Assembly (NCBI RefSeq): GCF_009806555.1
Contig: NZ_VUOK01000018.1
Location: 248,001-312,000 of the forward strand
From: Methylobacterium sp. 2A
GTDB taxonomy: Bacteria; Pseudomonadota; Alphaproteobacteria; Rhizobiales; Beijerinckiaceae
DNA: 64,000 nt
Direction: 5' to 3'
Positions 39,670 to 48,332 of the stretch are shown piece by piece (positions within the stretch are counted from its first letter, which is position 1; each line of letters starts with the position of its first letter). The notes beneath the pieces are model-generated. The model made no database searches, was not told the DNA's origin, and saw only the letters and a program-made list of their open reading frames with translations. The position numbers and the translations under genes were made by a program.

Positions 39670-41352
39670 CTATTTGTTGCGCATCAGCAGAACGAGCCAG
39701 CCGATCCCGAGCACGAAGATAATCAAGCCGATCGAGACGAAGACCGGCGTGCCGAGGTCGATGAGGCGGGGCGCCAGCTGGGTCGCGAAGGCCGCCACCA
39801 CCAGGGCCACCGCCACCCGGGCGGCGGCGCGCTCGATGCCGCGGGTGACCTTGTCGAGCCCCTTCACCTCGATCTCGACCGTGACGCGGCCCTGCTTCAG
39901 GCGCACCAGCATCAGGTGAATCAGGGTCGGCAGTTCCGAGGCCGCGCCGTAGAGGCCGACGCCCAAAGCCTCGGCCTTCTGCTTGAGGGCGGAGAGCGAG
40001 AACTGCGTCTGCATGCTGGCCCGCACCGTGGGGCCGGCCGCCGCGAACAGGTCGAAATCGGGATCGAGGTGGCGCATCACGCCGTCGGCGGTGACCAGCC
40101 CCTTGAACAGGATGGCGAGGTCGGTCGGCATGGCGAGGTCGTTCTCGCGGGCCATGTTCATGAAGTCGGTGAGCACCAGCCCGAGATTGAGCGGGATCGA
40201 GGAATGGCTCTCCACGAAGGACTGGGCCGAGACCTGGAGGCGGGTCAGGTCCGGGTTGCTGGTGCCGGTCCAGTCGAGCAGCACCGCCATCAGGCCGTCC
40301 GCATCCTGCTTGAGCATCGCGCCGATCAGCACGAGGAGCTGCGACCGGCGGCGCTGCGACAGGCGGCCGATGATGCCGAAATCGATGAAGCCGATTCTGT
40401 TGCCCGGCAGCGCCAGCATGTTGCCGGGGTGCGGATCGGCGTGGAACACGCCCTCGATCAGCGCCATCTGCAGGAAGGCGTCGGTGCCCTTCTGGGCGAG
40501 CAGCTTCTTGTCGAGGCCGGCCGCGCGCAGCGCCGCGTCGTCGTTCGGCGGGATGCCGTGGATGAAATCCTGCACCAGCACCCGCTCGGAGCAGTATTCC
40601 CAGTGGATCTTCGGGAAGACGATGTCGTCGCGGTCCTCGAAGATCTGCGCCAGGAGCTCGCAGTTGCGCGCCTCGTTGAGCAGGTCGAGCTCGCCGTTCA
40701 GCCCGTCGGCGAGGTGGCGCATCTGCTCCCGCGGCTGATAGCGGGCCATGTCGGGCCACTCGTTCTCGACGATGCGGGCGCCGTGCGCCATCAGGCGCAG
40801 ATCCGCCTCGATGATCTTGCGCAGGTTCGGCCGCAGCACCTTGACGATGACGTCCTCGCCCGAGTGCAGCCGCGCCCGGTAGACCTGCGCGATCGAGGCC
40901 GAGGCGATCGGGCTCGTGTCGAACTCGGCGAAGACCTCCTGGGGCGGGGCGCCGAGATCCTGTTCGAGCTGCGGCCCGATCTGCTCCCAGGAGACCGGCA
41001 CGACCTGGCTGTGGAGCTTCTGCAGCTCCTCGGTCCAGGCCGGCGAGAGGAGATCGGGGCGGCTCGCCAGGACCTGCCCGAACTTGATGAAGGTGGGGCC
41101 CAGCGCCTCGATCGCCCGGCGCAGCCGCTCCGGCTCGGACAGGCGGGTGACGTCGACCCGCGGCTGGCGGCGCGGCAGCAGGGGCAGGTGGCGCAGGCCG
41201 AGCCGATCCACGACGCGGGTGACGCCGAAGCCGATCAGGATCGTCGCGATCTCCGAGAGCCGCTGGCGGTCGCGGGCGGCAACGAAGGCGGTCTTCAGCA
41301 TGGAGGGCGCGATCCGGTCGGACGGGATTGGGCGTCCGGACAGCACGAGCAT
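39670..41352 (-). CDS. ABC1/UbiB-family atypical kinase
   Basis: This 560-residue protein belongs to the ABC1/ADCK/UbiB family, which supports ubiquinone biosynthesis. The invariant KxGQ-type motif is FIKFGQVLASRPDLLS. The Ala-rich nucleotide loop is ASASIAQVYRARL, and the catalytic motifs are HADPHPGNML and FIDFG. Two hydrophobic helices close the C-terminus (about 500-555), anchoring it in the inner membrane. The start could be ATG 41352 or ATG 41301 (MLKTAF). It is not next to ubiE, so it may be a second family member and not the classical ubiB. Confidence 0.88.
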   Translation of the reverse strand: MLVLSGRPIPSDRIAPSMLKTAFVAARDRQRLSEIATILIGFGVTRVVDRLGLRHLPLLPRRQPRVDVTRLSEPERLRRAIEALGPTFIKFGQVLASRPDLLSPAWTEELQKLHSQVVPVSWEQIGPQLEQDLGAPPQEVFAEFDTSPIASASIAQVYRARLHSGEDVIVKVLRPNLRKIIEADLRLMAHGARIVENEWPDMARYQPREQMRHLADGLNGELDLLNEARNCELLAQIFEDRDDIVFPKIHWEYCSERVLVQDFIHGIPPNDDAALRAAGLDKKLLAQKGTDAFLQMALIEGVFHADPHPGNMLALPGNRIGFIDFGIIGRLSQRRRSQLLVLIGAMLKQDADGLMAVLLDWTGTSNPDLTRLQVSAQSFVESHSSIPLNLGLVLTDFMNMARENDLAMPTDLAILFKGLVTADGVMRHLDPDFDLFAAAGPTVRASMQTQFSLSALKQKAEALGVGLYGAASELPTLIHLMLVRLKQGRVTVEIEVKGLDKVTRGIERAAARVAVALVVAAFATQLAPRLIDLGTPVFVSIGLIIFVLGIGWLVLLMRNK

Positions 41353-41502
41353 AAGGACTTTTTTGCGGTCGCGTCCCGGTCGATGTGGCCGCGCCAGCCC
41401 GGATCGGCAGGCGGTGGGCCGGGCCCGCGCCGGATTGCCTCAGCGCTGCGGTGCGGGTGCCGGCCGCGTCGGCGGATCGCCGCTTTGGATCGCCCCGGGC
41501 GG

Positions 41503-42216
41503 TCAGAAGGCCGGTTCCAGCCCGCTCGCCCGATAGGCCTCGGCGGCCTCGGGCGTCGTCAGTCCGGCGAGGAAGCGCGCGGCGCCGTCCCGGTCGGTCG
41601 CGCCCCGCAGGATGGCGGCCGCGAAGGTCGTCACCTCCTGGACCGGCTCGGGGAAGGGCCCGACCACCTCGATCCCCGGCACCACCATCAACTCGCTGAT
41701 CTGCTGGACCGCGATATCGGCCTCGCCCGAGACGAGTTTCTCCGCCGTGAAGCCCTGCGGGATGATGGTGGCCTTGGCGTTGACCGCCTCGGCGAGGCCG
41801 AGCCGCGGCAGCAGGCCGGCGAAGTAGATCCCGCTGGCGCCGGTGCGCGAATAAGCGACCGAGCGTGCCGCCGTCAGCGTGCGCTTCAGCGCCTCCACGG
41901 TCACGATGTCCGGGTGTGGTGCACCCGCCTTCACGGCGATTCCGTAGCGCGAGCGTACCGCGTCCACGCGGGTTTCCGGCTCGACCCTGCCCGCCGCAAT
42001 CAGGCGCTCCATGGCGTCCGACAGGACCAGCACCGCGTCGGCGGTCTCGCCGGCCTCCAGCGCCTTCATGATGACGGTTGTCGGCGCCCAATGGATCGCC
42101 GCCCGGCCGCCCGCCGCCTCGAAGGCCGGGATGACGTGCGCGTCGAAGGCGCCGCGCACCACCAGGGCGCATTTCAGGCGGGTCGCGGTGTGATCGTCGC
42201 GCATGTCGTGTTCCAT
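41503..42216 (-). CDS. ModA-like substrate-binding protein without a signal peptide
   Basis: The 237-residue protein has the two-lobed binding-protein pattern of ModA and related anion-binding proteins. Examples are IPAFEAAGGRAAIHWAPTT near the start, DAVLVLSDAMERLI, SVAYSRTGASGIYFAGLL in lobe two and IAVQQISELMVVPGIEVVG. No hydrophobic export signal exists at any available start (ATG 42216 or 42204), so it may be cytoplasmic. No permease or ATPase is next to it. It lies 39 bases downstream of the uronate dehydrogenase gene and is probably in its operon. The ligand is unknown and could be an organic anion. Confidence 0.72.
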   Translation of the reverse strand: MEHDMRDDHTATRLKCALVVRGAFDAHVIPAFEAAGGRAAIHWAPTTVIMKALEAGETADAVLVLSDAMERLIAAGRVEPETRVDAVRSRYGIAVKAGAPHPDIVTVEALKRTLTAARSVAYSRTGASGIYFAGLLPRLGLAEAVNAKATIIPQGFTAEKLVSGEADIAVQQISELMVVPGIEVVGPFPEPVQEVTTFAAAILRGATDRDGAARFLAGLTTPEAAEAYRASGLEPAF

Positions 42217-42255
42217 CGATCCATTAGCTTTGAGTGGGCGCGTTTCGTGTCCGGA

Positions 42256-43089
42256 TCAGGATTTCCCCGGATCCCCGCGCGAGTAATCGAGCCCCGTGAA
42301 CCCGCCGCCCTGGTAGCGCTCCACCACCGGGTTGCCGCTCGTCTTGCCCTCCAGCGCCTGAGCGTAGGGATCGGCGCTGTCCTGCGGCGCCCAGCCGATC
42401 GTGTCGCGGCCGTCTTTGCCCCACCACGTCATGCGGCTGTTCTTCGAGGCGCCCCAGATCACGGCCGTCCCGTCGGGGCCGAGGCTCGGCGCCAGGGTCG
42501 CGCGCATCACGAGGCGGGTCAGGTCGGCGTAGGACAGCCATGTGGCCAGCATCCGGGCGTCGGTGGGCTCCGGGAAGCACGAGCCGATCCGCAGGAAGAC
42601 GCTCTCGACCCCATGCTTGTCGCGGTACAGGCCGCCCATCAGCTCGCCGTAGGCCTTGGACAGGCCGTAATAGCCGTCCGGCTTCAGGGCGCAGTCGTCG
42701 TCTAGCGTCTCGGACCGCTCATGGAACCCGATGGCGTGGTTCGACGACGCGAACACCATCCGCGCCCCCTCCCGCCGGGCCGCCTCGTAGGCATGGTAGA
42801 GGCCGCGGATATTCGGGCCGATCACCATCTCGAACGGGTGCTCCACCGAGATCCCGCCGAAATGCAGGATCGTGCCGCAGCCCTCCGCCAGCCGTAGGAT
42901 CGCGGGCCCGTCCTCGAGGTCGGCGAGCCGGAAGCGCGCGCCCTCCGGCAGCGGATCGGGGAAGGGGACCCGGTCGGTCAGCCGCAGAGCCCAGCCGGCC
43001 TCCCCGAGCGCGCGGGTCAGCACGCGTCCGAGGGCGCCGGAGGCGCCGGTCAGCAGGACGGGTCTTTGCGGGACGGTCTCAGCGCTCAT
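42256..43089 (-). CDS. udh: Uronate dehydrogenase (NAD-dependent SDR)
   Basis: This extended short-chain dehydrogenase has 277 residues. The NAD loop TGASGALG is at 14-21, and the catalytic Y141xxxK145 is in YYGLSKAYGE. SSNHAIGFHERS, NIRGLYHAYEAAR and RIGSCFPEPTDARMLATWLS are typical of Udh. That enzyme oxidises D-glucuronate or D-galacturonate to the aldaro-1,5-lactone. The neighbours support this: a hexuronate-type MFS gene lies 13 bases upstream, with a lactonase beyond it. Other NAD-epimerases share the fold, so the exact sugar acid is inferred. Confidence 0.83.
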   Translation of the reverse strand: MSAETVPQRPVLLTGASGALGRVLTRALGEAGWALRLTDRVPFPDPLPEGARFRLADLEDGPAILRLAEGCGTILHFGGISVEHPFEMVIGPNIRGLYHAYEAARREGARMVFASSNHAIGFHERSETLDDDCALKPDGYYGLSKAYGELMGGLYRDKHGVESVFLRIGSCFPEPTDARMLATWLSYADLTRLVMRATLAPSLGPDGTAVIWGASKNSRMTWWGKDGRDTIGWAPQDSADPYAQALEGKTSGNPVVERYQGGGFTGLDYSRGDPGKS

Positions 43090-43102
43090 GGATGCTCCGG
43101 GG

Positions 43103-44398
43103 TCAGACGGCCTTGGCCGCGTCGAGGGGGGCGGCTGCCTCGGGCAGGCGGGGCCGCCGGACGAAGATCGCCATCGCGATGACGCCCGCGGCCGCGATCA
43201 GGGCCGCGATCACGAAGGCGCTGGCGTAGCCGCCGAGATACTGCACGGCGAGGCCCGTGGCGGTCGGCCCGATGATCCCTGAGATGTTACTCAGGAGATG
43301 GATGAACCCGCTCACCCCGCCGACCCGGGCCTCGGGCACCAGCTCGTGGATCGTCGCCCAGCAGGATTGCACGGAGCTCGTCAGCATCAGCACGGCCAGC
43401 GCGATCAGCGCGACCGCCACGGCCGCGTTCGGCGCCGCGTTGACCGCGATCAGCGCGAGCCCGGCGATGGCGAGCGGCACGATCGTGGTGAGCTTCCGGG
43501 CGGCGAGCTTGTCGCCCATCCGCTTGTACAGAAGGTCGGCGACGATGCCGCCGCCGACATAGCCGACGAAGCCGCAGGCCCAGGGGATCGAGGCGACGAG
43601 CGCCATCTGCTGCACGGGCATGTGCAGGGCGTCGGTGAGGTAGCTCGGGAGCCACGAGAGGAAGATGTAGAGGGTGTAGTTCACCGCGAACATGCCGAGC
43701 CCCAGCGACAGGGTGCTGGGCAGGAACAGGTATTCCTTGAGCGAGCGGGCATGGTCGGAGGGCGCGAGGTGCGTCACCGCCCGGCTGCGTGCGATCAGGG
43801 CGATCTCGTCCGGGCCGACGCGGGGATTGTCCTGCGGCCGGTCGGTCATCAGGAGGCGCCACGCCACCACCCAGAGCAGGCCGACCGCGCCGATCGCCAC
43901 GAAGGCGACCCGCCAGCCGTACTGGATCGCCAGCAGGCCGACCACGGGGGCCGCGATCGCGCTGCCCACCGTCTGGCCCGAGAAGGTGAAGCCGATGGTC
44001 CGGGCGGTCTCCTCGCGGGGAAACCACGTGGTGAGGGTGCGGTTCGTGGTGGAGTTCATCGGCCCCTCGGCGAAGCCGAACAGGGCGCGGACCACGAACA
44101 TCTGGGCGAAGCCGGTGACCGCCCCGGTGAGCATGCACAGGATCGACCATGCGGCGGCGGCCCAGCTGTAGACGCTGCGCGGTCCGTAGCGGTCGGCGAG
44201 CTGACCGCCCACGAAGGCGAACAGGGCGTAGCCGAAGAAGAAGGTCGAGAAGATCACCCCCAGTTCCGAGGGCGACAGGTTGAGATCCTGCTTGACGAAG
44301 GGCGCCGCCACGCCGAGCGCGGCGCGGTCCATGTAGTTGATGATCCCGGCTAGGAACAGCAGGAACGCGATCAGGAACCTGTAGCGCTTGGCGAACAT
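43103..44398 (-). CDS. MFS transporter, hexuronate/aldarate (ACS family) type
   Basis: This is a 12-helix anion:cation symporter of the major facilitator superfamily (431 aa). The N-terminus FLLFLAGIINYMDRAALGVAAP and the motif GGQLADRYGPRSVYSW are typical of the GudP/ExuT group. Residues such as Asn and Asp in helix 1 (NYMDR) are conserved in transporters for glucarate, galactonate and hexuronates. It is followed after 13 bases by uronate dehydrogenase, which suggests uptake of a hexuronate or aldarate. The ATG follows GGAAA. Confidence 0.85.
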   Translation of the reverse strand: MFAKRYRFLIAFLLFLAGIINYMDRAALGVAAPFVKQDLNLSPSELGVIFSTFFFGYALFAFVGGQLADRYGPRSVYSWAAAAWSILCMLTGAVTGFAQMFVVRALFGFAEGPMNSTTNRTLTTWFPREETARTIGFTFSGQTVGSAIAAPVVGLLAIQYGWRVAFVAIGAVGLLWVVAWRLLMTDRPQDNPRVGPDEIALIARSRAVTHLAPSDHARSLKEYLFLPSTLSLGLGMFAVNYTLYIFLSWLPSYLTDALHMPVQQMALVASIPWACGFVGYVGGGIVADLLYKRMGDKLAARKLTTIVPLAIAGLALIAVNAAPNAAVAVALIALAVLMLTSSVQSCWATIHELVPEARVGGVSGFIHLLSNISGIIGPTATGLAVQYLGGYASAFVIAALIAAAGVIAMAIFVRRPRLPEAAAPLDAAKAV

Positions 44399-44484
44399 GG
44401 GGTTTCCTCTGGAGTGGTTTTGATTTTTTGTTTTCTGATTGCTTATCGGGTCGTCACAGAAGCGAGGCCGGCGCCTCCGCGTCT

Positions 44485-44660
44485 CTCCCTCCCCCCTCTG
44501 CGGGGGAGGGTGGCCCCTGCCTCAGCAGGGGTCGGGAGAGGGGAACCCGGGTTCAGGAAAGGACGGAGCAGACGTGAAGGCTACAGCCTCATCCTGCACC
44601 GTCGCTCCCCTCTCCCGACCCCCTTCGGGGGCCACCCTCCCCCGCAGAGGGGGGAGGGAG
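44485..44660. repeat. Composite inverted repeat, complete copy A
   Basis: Perfect 33-base arms lie at 44485-44517 and 44628-44660. Inside them a second pair of 12-base arms (44532-44543 and 44607-44618) continues the stem. Small hairpins on each side (CCCCTGCCTCAGCAGGGG and CCCCCTTCGGGGG) would stick out of it. The core is about 63 bases. A diverged copy in the opposite orientation is at 60030-60200. It fills most of the 313-base interval 44399-44711 between the lactonase and MFS genes. There is no open frame of note, so it is non-autonomous. Confidence 0.88.
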
Positions 44661-44711
44661 GAGCGGTTAGGCCTGTGCCCCATCGCAAAGCGGGATAGGT
44701 GCTTGAACCTC

Positions 44712-45767
44712 CTACAAAAACGCGATCGTGCAGGGGCTGGGGCTCGGCCGAGACCCCGTTCGGGTCAGATCCCCGCCATCAGCGTCGATGGCGAAGTCCA
44801 CGAGGCTGTCGCCCTGCTCGTTGGCGACGAGGAGATGCCGGCCATCCGGCGCCAGCACCATGAAGCGCGGGTCGCGCCCGCCCGAGGGCGTCCAGCCCGC
44901 GGGATCGAGCCGCCCGGCCTCGTCCACGCGGAAGCGCGCGATCCCGTCCTGGCCGCGGTTCGACGCGTAGACGAACCGCCCGTCCGGCGTGACCACGATG
45001 GCGGCGGCGGTGCTGGCGCCGAAGAAGTCCGGCGGCAGGGTCGGGGCGAGGTGCAGCGGCGTCAGCGTCCCGGCCTCGGCATCCCAGCGGCAGGTCGCGA
45101 CGCTCGAATCCAGCTCGTTGACCAGGAAGGCGAGGGGCGCGTGCGGGTGGAACGCGATGTGGCGCGGCCCGGCGCCCGGCCGCATCGCGGTCTCCGACAC
45201 GATCGCCAGCCGCTCGCCGTCGACCGCCAGGACGAAGACCCGGTCGAGACCCTTGTCGGGCACGAGCACGTGCCGCCCGTCCGGCGACAGGACGACGTGA
45301 TGCGGGTGGGCGCTGGCCTGCTCGGTTCGGTGCGGGCCCGGATCACCCGGCAACGGCAGGATGTGGCTTGCCGGTTCCAGGCCACCGTCGGGCCGCACCG
45401 GCAGCAGGGCCACGGAGCCGCTGGCGTAGTTGGCCACGATCAGGAAGCGCCCGGTCGCGTCGAGGGCCTGATGCACGCTGTTGGTGCCACCTGTCGCGGC
45501 GCTGCCGAGCGACCGGAGGGTCCCATCGGGCGCAGCCGCGAAGGCGCTCGCCGCCTCCCCGTCGCCCTGCACCGTGTAGAGCACGGCGCGTCCCGGATCC
45601 GCGATCAGGAAGGACGGATTGGTCAGGCCCTCGACCCGGCCGAGATGCGCCCAGCCCTCCAGGCTGCCCCCGGTCCGGTAGATGTCGATACCCCGACCGC
45701 GCGCCCGGCGCCGCTCGGTGGTGAAGCAGCCGACGAAGGCGAGGCCGAGGGGGGCAGGGTCGGTCAT
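44712..45767 (-). CDS. Lactonase family protein, seven-bladed beta-propeller
   Basis: This 351-residue protein resembles the YbhE/Pgl type of 6-phosphogluconolactonase propellers. It has repeated blades with SVHQALDATGRFLIVANYAS, LSPDGRHVLVPDKGLDRVFV, PRHIAFHPHAPLAFLVNELDS and DGRFVYASNRGQDGIARF. No signal peptide is visible. Its position between a hydroxyacid oxidase and uronate transporter/dehydrogenase genes suggests it opens a sugar lactone, such as the aldarolactone made by uronate dehydrogenase. A true 6-phosphogluconolactonase role is also possible given edd/eda 13 kb away. It starts 13 bases after the oxidase gene. Confidence 0.8.
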   Translation of the reverse strand: MTDPAPLGLAFVGCFTTERRRARGRGIDIYRTGGSLEGWAHLGRVEGLTNPSFLIADPGRAVLYTVQGDGEAASAFAAAPDGTLRSLGSAATGGTNSVHQALDATGRFLIVANYASGSVALLPVRPDGGLEPASHILPLPGDPGPHRTEQASAHPHHVVLSPDGRHVLVPDKGLDRVFVLAVDGERLAIVSETAMRPGAGPRHIAFHPHAPLAFLVNELDSSVATCRWDAEAGTLTPLHLAPTLPPDFFGASTAAAIVVTPDGRFVYASNRGQDGIARFRVDEAGRLDPAGWTPSGGRDPRFMVLAPDGRHLLVANEQGDSLVDFAIDADGGDLTRTGSRPSPSPCTIAFL

Positions 45768-45780
45768 ACGGCGCTCCGGC

Positions 45781-47088
45781 TCAGGTCCTTCGGGCGACGC
45801 GGCGCAGGAAATCGGGGTTCAGCTCGGACAGGCGGTTGATCCCGATCAAGGCCATGTCCCGGTTGAGCTCCTCCTTGAGGATCCGCATGGCGTGCTCGAC
45901 GCCGGCCGCCCCACCGAGTGCCGCCGCGAACATGAAGGGCCGGCCGAGCAGCACGAAGTCGGCGCCGAGCGCGAGGGCCTTCATCACGTCGGTGCCCCGG
46001 CGGATACCGCTGTCGACGATGATCTTCAGCCCGCCCTTCCGGGCGGCGATCTCCGGCAGCACGTCGAGGGGTGCGACGGCGTAGTCGAGCTGGCGGCCAC
46101 CATGGGTCGAGAGGATCACGCCGTCGGCGCCGCACTCCCGGGCGATCTCGACATCCTCCGGAGCAAGCAGCCCCTTCACGAGGAGGTTGCCGGTCCAGCG
46201 CTCGCGGATCGCCTCCAGGTTCTTCCACGAGAGCTGATCGCGCGCGATGGTGTTGCGCACCGCGCCCTGCGACATCATCGGCGGGCCGCGCTCGGCCTCG
46301 GTGTTCTCGAAATGCGGCGCGCCGTGCTTGAGGAAGGTGCGCGCGACGGTGCCGATGAGCCAGCGCGGATGCGTCGCGCTCTGCCACGCGACCTTGGGCG
46401 TGACCTTGATCGGCATGGAGAAGCCGCTGCGGGTGTTGTGCTCCCGGTTGCCGAGCGTCGGCGTGTCGGCGGTGACCACGAAGGTCCGGTAGCCTGTGGC
46501 CGCGACGCGATCGAGCAGGCGGTCGATCCGGTTCTGGTCGCCGGGCAGATAGCCCTGGAACCACGCCTGCGGGTTCTGGGCGTAGACATCCTCCAGCTTG
46601 ATCAGCGAGGAGGCGCTGAGACACATCGGCAGGTTCATCCGCCGCGCCGCCTCCGCCAGCACGAGGTCGCCCCGGTAGGCGATGAAGGCGGCGCCGCCGA
46701 GCGGGCCGATCCCGAAGGGGACCGCGTAGGTCTGGCCGAACAGCGTGGTGGCGGTGTCGCGCGCCGAGGTATCGCGCATCAGCCGGGGGACGAGGGCGTA
46801 ATCGGCATAGGCGCCGCGGCTCTGCGCCAGGGCGGACCCGGTCTCGACCCCGCCGGAGACGTATTGAAATATCATCGGCGGCAGGAGCCGCTTGGCGTGC
46901 CGCTCGAAATCGTCGAGCGCCAGCAGGTCGCGAAACCGGTAGGGCGTGACCGCGTCGCTGCGCTTGAGGCTGGTGACGATCGCCTGCGGCGCGGCGATGC
47001 CCGCCGCGGTGGCGTCGGCCCCGCCCACGGTCGGTGACTGGCGCTCCGCTGCACGGCCGCCGGAGGCAGGGTGGTCGAGTGTCGCCAT
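45781..47088 (-). CDS. FMN-dependent alpha-hydroxyacid oxidase/dehydrogenase
   Basis: The 435-residue protein is of the LldD/glycolate oxidase/mandelate dehydrogenase family. It oxidises an L-2-hydroxyacid to the ketoacid with FMN. The catalytic His and FMN loop are in LSTHGGRQLDYAVAPLDVLPE. IIVDSGIRRGTDVMKALALGADFVLLGRPFM is the phosphate-binding end. ADTPTLGNREHNTRSGF is the typical mid segment. I chose ATG 47088 (MATLDHPASGG). Its substrate is not evident. It opens the minus-strand unit, and a perfect LacI-type operator lies 35 bases upstream, between it and the regulator gene. Confidence 0.9.
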   Translation of the reverse strand: MATLDHPASGGRAAERQSPTVGGADATAAGIAAPQAIVTSLKRSDAVTPYRFRDLLALDDFERHAKRLLPPMIFQYVSGGVETGSALAQSRGAYADYALVPRLMRDTSARDTATTLFGQTYAVPFGIGPLGGAAFIAYRGDLVLAEAARRMNLPMCLSASSLIKLEDVYAQNPQAWFQGYLPGDQNRIDRLLDRVAATGYRTFVVTADTPTLGNREHNTRSGFSMPIKVTPKVAWQSATHPRWLIGTVARTFLKHGAPHFENTEAERGPPMMSQGAVRNTIARDQLSWKNLEAIRERWTGNLLVKGLLAPEDVEIARECGADGVILSTHGGRQLDYAVAPLDVLPEIAARKGGLKIIVDSGIRRGTDVMKALALGADFVLLGRPFMFAAALGGAAGVEHAMRILKEELNRDMALIGINRLSELNPDFLRRVARRT

Positions 47089-47122
47089 CAGGTTTTCCTG
47101 CGCTCCGTCACGAGGGACGGTT

Positions 47123-47140
47123 TCTGAAAGCGCTTTCAGA
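47123..47140. promoter_or_regulatory. LacI-family operator, divergent promoter region
   Basis: The 18-base perfect palindrome TCTGAAAGCGCTTTCAGA has the central CG and fits the LacI/GalR operator consensus TGWAANCGNTNWCA. It lies between the divergent oxidase gene and the LacI-type regulator. Binding would be expected to repress both. Confidence 0.85.
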
Positions 47141-47207
47141 TAGCCAGCCGGCCAAAGGAGTGTCAATATACTGCCGGACCCCCCTCGGGCTGCGGGATAA
47201 GAAAGCG

Positions 47208-48257
47208 GTGCTCGATCTGCCGGACGACATCCTCGAACCGCCGGGGCGCAGCCCGGTGGCGCGGGACGTGGCCCGCCGCGCCGGCGTCTCCACCGCGACG
47301 GTCTCCCGGGTGCTCAACGGCTCCGCCGGGGTCCGGGCCGACAAGCGCGAGGCCGTGATGCGCGCCGCGCAGGATCTCGGCTTCGTCGCAAACGGCGCCG
47401 CCCGGGCGCTCTCGACGCGCCGGTTCATGGCGGTGGGCGCGGTCGTGCCCAACATCGAGAACGAGGCCTTCGTGCGCGTCTTGTCGAGCGTGCAGGACCG
47501 GCTGCGGCAGGCCGGCTACACACTGATCGCCGCCAATGCCGGCTACGACCTGGAGGACGAGCTGCGCGAGGCGACCTTCCTGCTGGAGCGGGGCGTCGAC
47601 GGGCTGATGCTGGTCGGCGACATCCACCACCCGGATCTCTACGCGCGGATCGCCCGCTCGGGCATCCCCATGGTGCAGACCTTCAGCCTGTCGCGCGAGC
47701 ACCCCTGCGTCGGGTTCGACAATGCCGCCTCAGCGGCCCGGGCGGCCAATTACCTGATGGATCTCGGCCATCGCCGGATCGGCGTGATCTCCGGCCAGCG
47801 CAAGGACAACGACCGGGGCGGCGCCCGGGTGACCGGCATTGCCCAGGCGCTCGCGGCCCGCGGGCTGCGGCTCGCGCCCGAGCACGACATCGAGATCTCC
47901 TACGGGATCGGCGGCGGCCGCGACGGCTTCCGCCAGATGCTGGCCGGCGGGCCGGCGCCCACCGCGATCATCTGCGGTACCGATCAGATCGCCTTCGGGG
48001 CGATGATCGAGGCGCGCGCCCGCGGGCTCTCGGTGCCGGGCGACCTGTCGGTGATCGGTCACAACGATTCCGATTTCGCGCCTTTCCTCGATCCGCCGCT
48101 GACGACGATCCGCATCCACTCCGCCGAGATCGGCCATGCCGCCGGAGACCATCTGATCGCCCGGATCCAGGGGCGCCCGGTGGTGCGGCTCACCGAGATC
48201 GATGCCGAGCTGATCCTGCGCGCCAGCACGGCACCGCCCCGGCGTGGCGCCGGCTGA
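47208..48257 (+). CDS. LacI-family transcriptional regulator
   Basis: This 349-residue repressor has the helix-turn-helix VARDVARRAGVSTATVSRVL and hinge helix RAALSTRRF-like stretch, then a periplasmic-binding-protein-like effector domain. The domain includes AVGAVVPNIENEAFVRVL, GVDGLMLVGD, LGHRRIGVISG and SVIGHNDSDFAPFLDPPLTTIR. The frame is open upstream; I prefer GTG 47208, which starts about 18 residues before the HTH. A good AAAGGAG at 47154-47160 has only a CTG in frame at the proper distance, so the start is uncertain. The effector is probably a sugar acid or its product. Two operators (47123 and 48280) mark its likely targets. Confidence 0.88.
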   Translation: MLDLPDDILEPPGRSPVARDVARRAGVSTATVSRVLNGSAGVRADKREAVMRAAQDLGFVANGAARALSTRRFMAVGAVVPNIENEAFVRVLSSVQDRLRQAGYTLIAANAGYDLEDELREATFLLERGVDGLMLVGDIHHPDLYARIARSGIPMVQTFSLSREHPCVGFDNAASAARAANYLMDLGHRRIGVISGQRKDNDRGGARVTGIAQALAARGLRLAPEHDIEISYGIGGGRDGFRQMLAGGPAPTAIICGTDQIAFGAMIEARARGLSVPGDLSVIGHNDSDFAPFLDPPLTTIRIHSAEIGHAAGDHLIARIQGRPVVRLTEIDAELILRASTAPPRRGAG

Positions 48258-48279
48258 TGTGCGCTATTGTGCCACCATT

Positions 48280-48297
48280 CTGAAATCGCTTACAACG
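48280..48297. promoter_or_regulatory. Second LacI-family operator
   Basis: TCTGAAATCGCTTACAAC resembles the operator at 47123-47140. Its core TGAAATCGCTTACA fully fits TGWAANCGNTNWCA. It lies 36 bases before the racemase-fold gene and 22 bases after the LacI-type gene, so that gene pair is likely in the same regulon. Confidence 0.68.
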
Positions 48298-48332
48298 CGT
48301 GGACCGCCCCCGCGCTCAACCCGGACAATCCT

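Noticed and set aside
44430..44450. A third LacI-like site upstream of the hexuronate-type MFS gene (TCTGATTGCTTATC)
   Set aside because: Its half-sites are one or two bases closer than in the two accepted operators and it lacks the central CG. It does not fit TGWAANCGNTNWCA.
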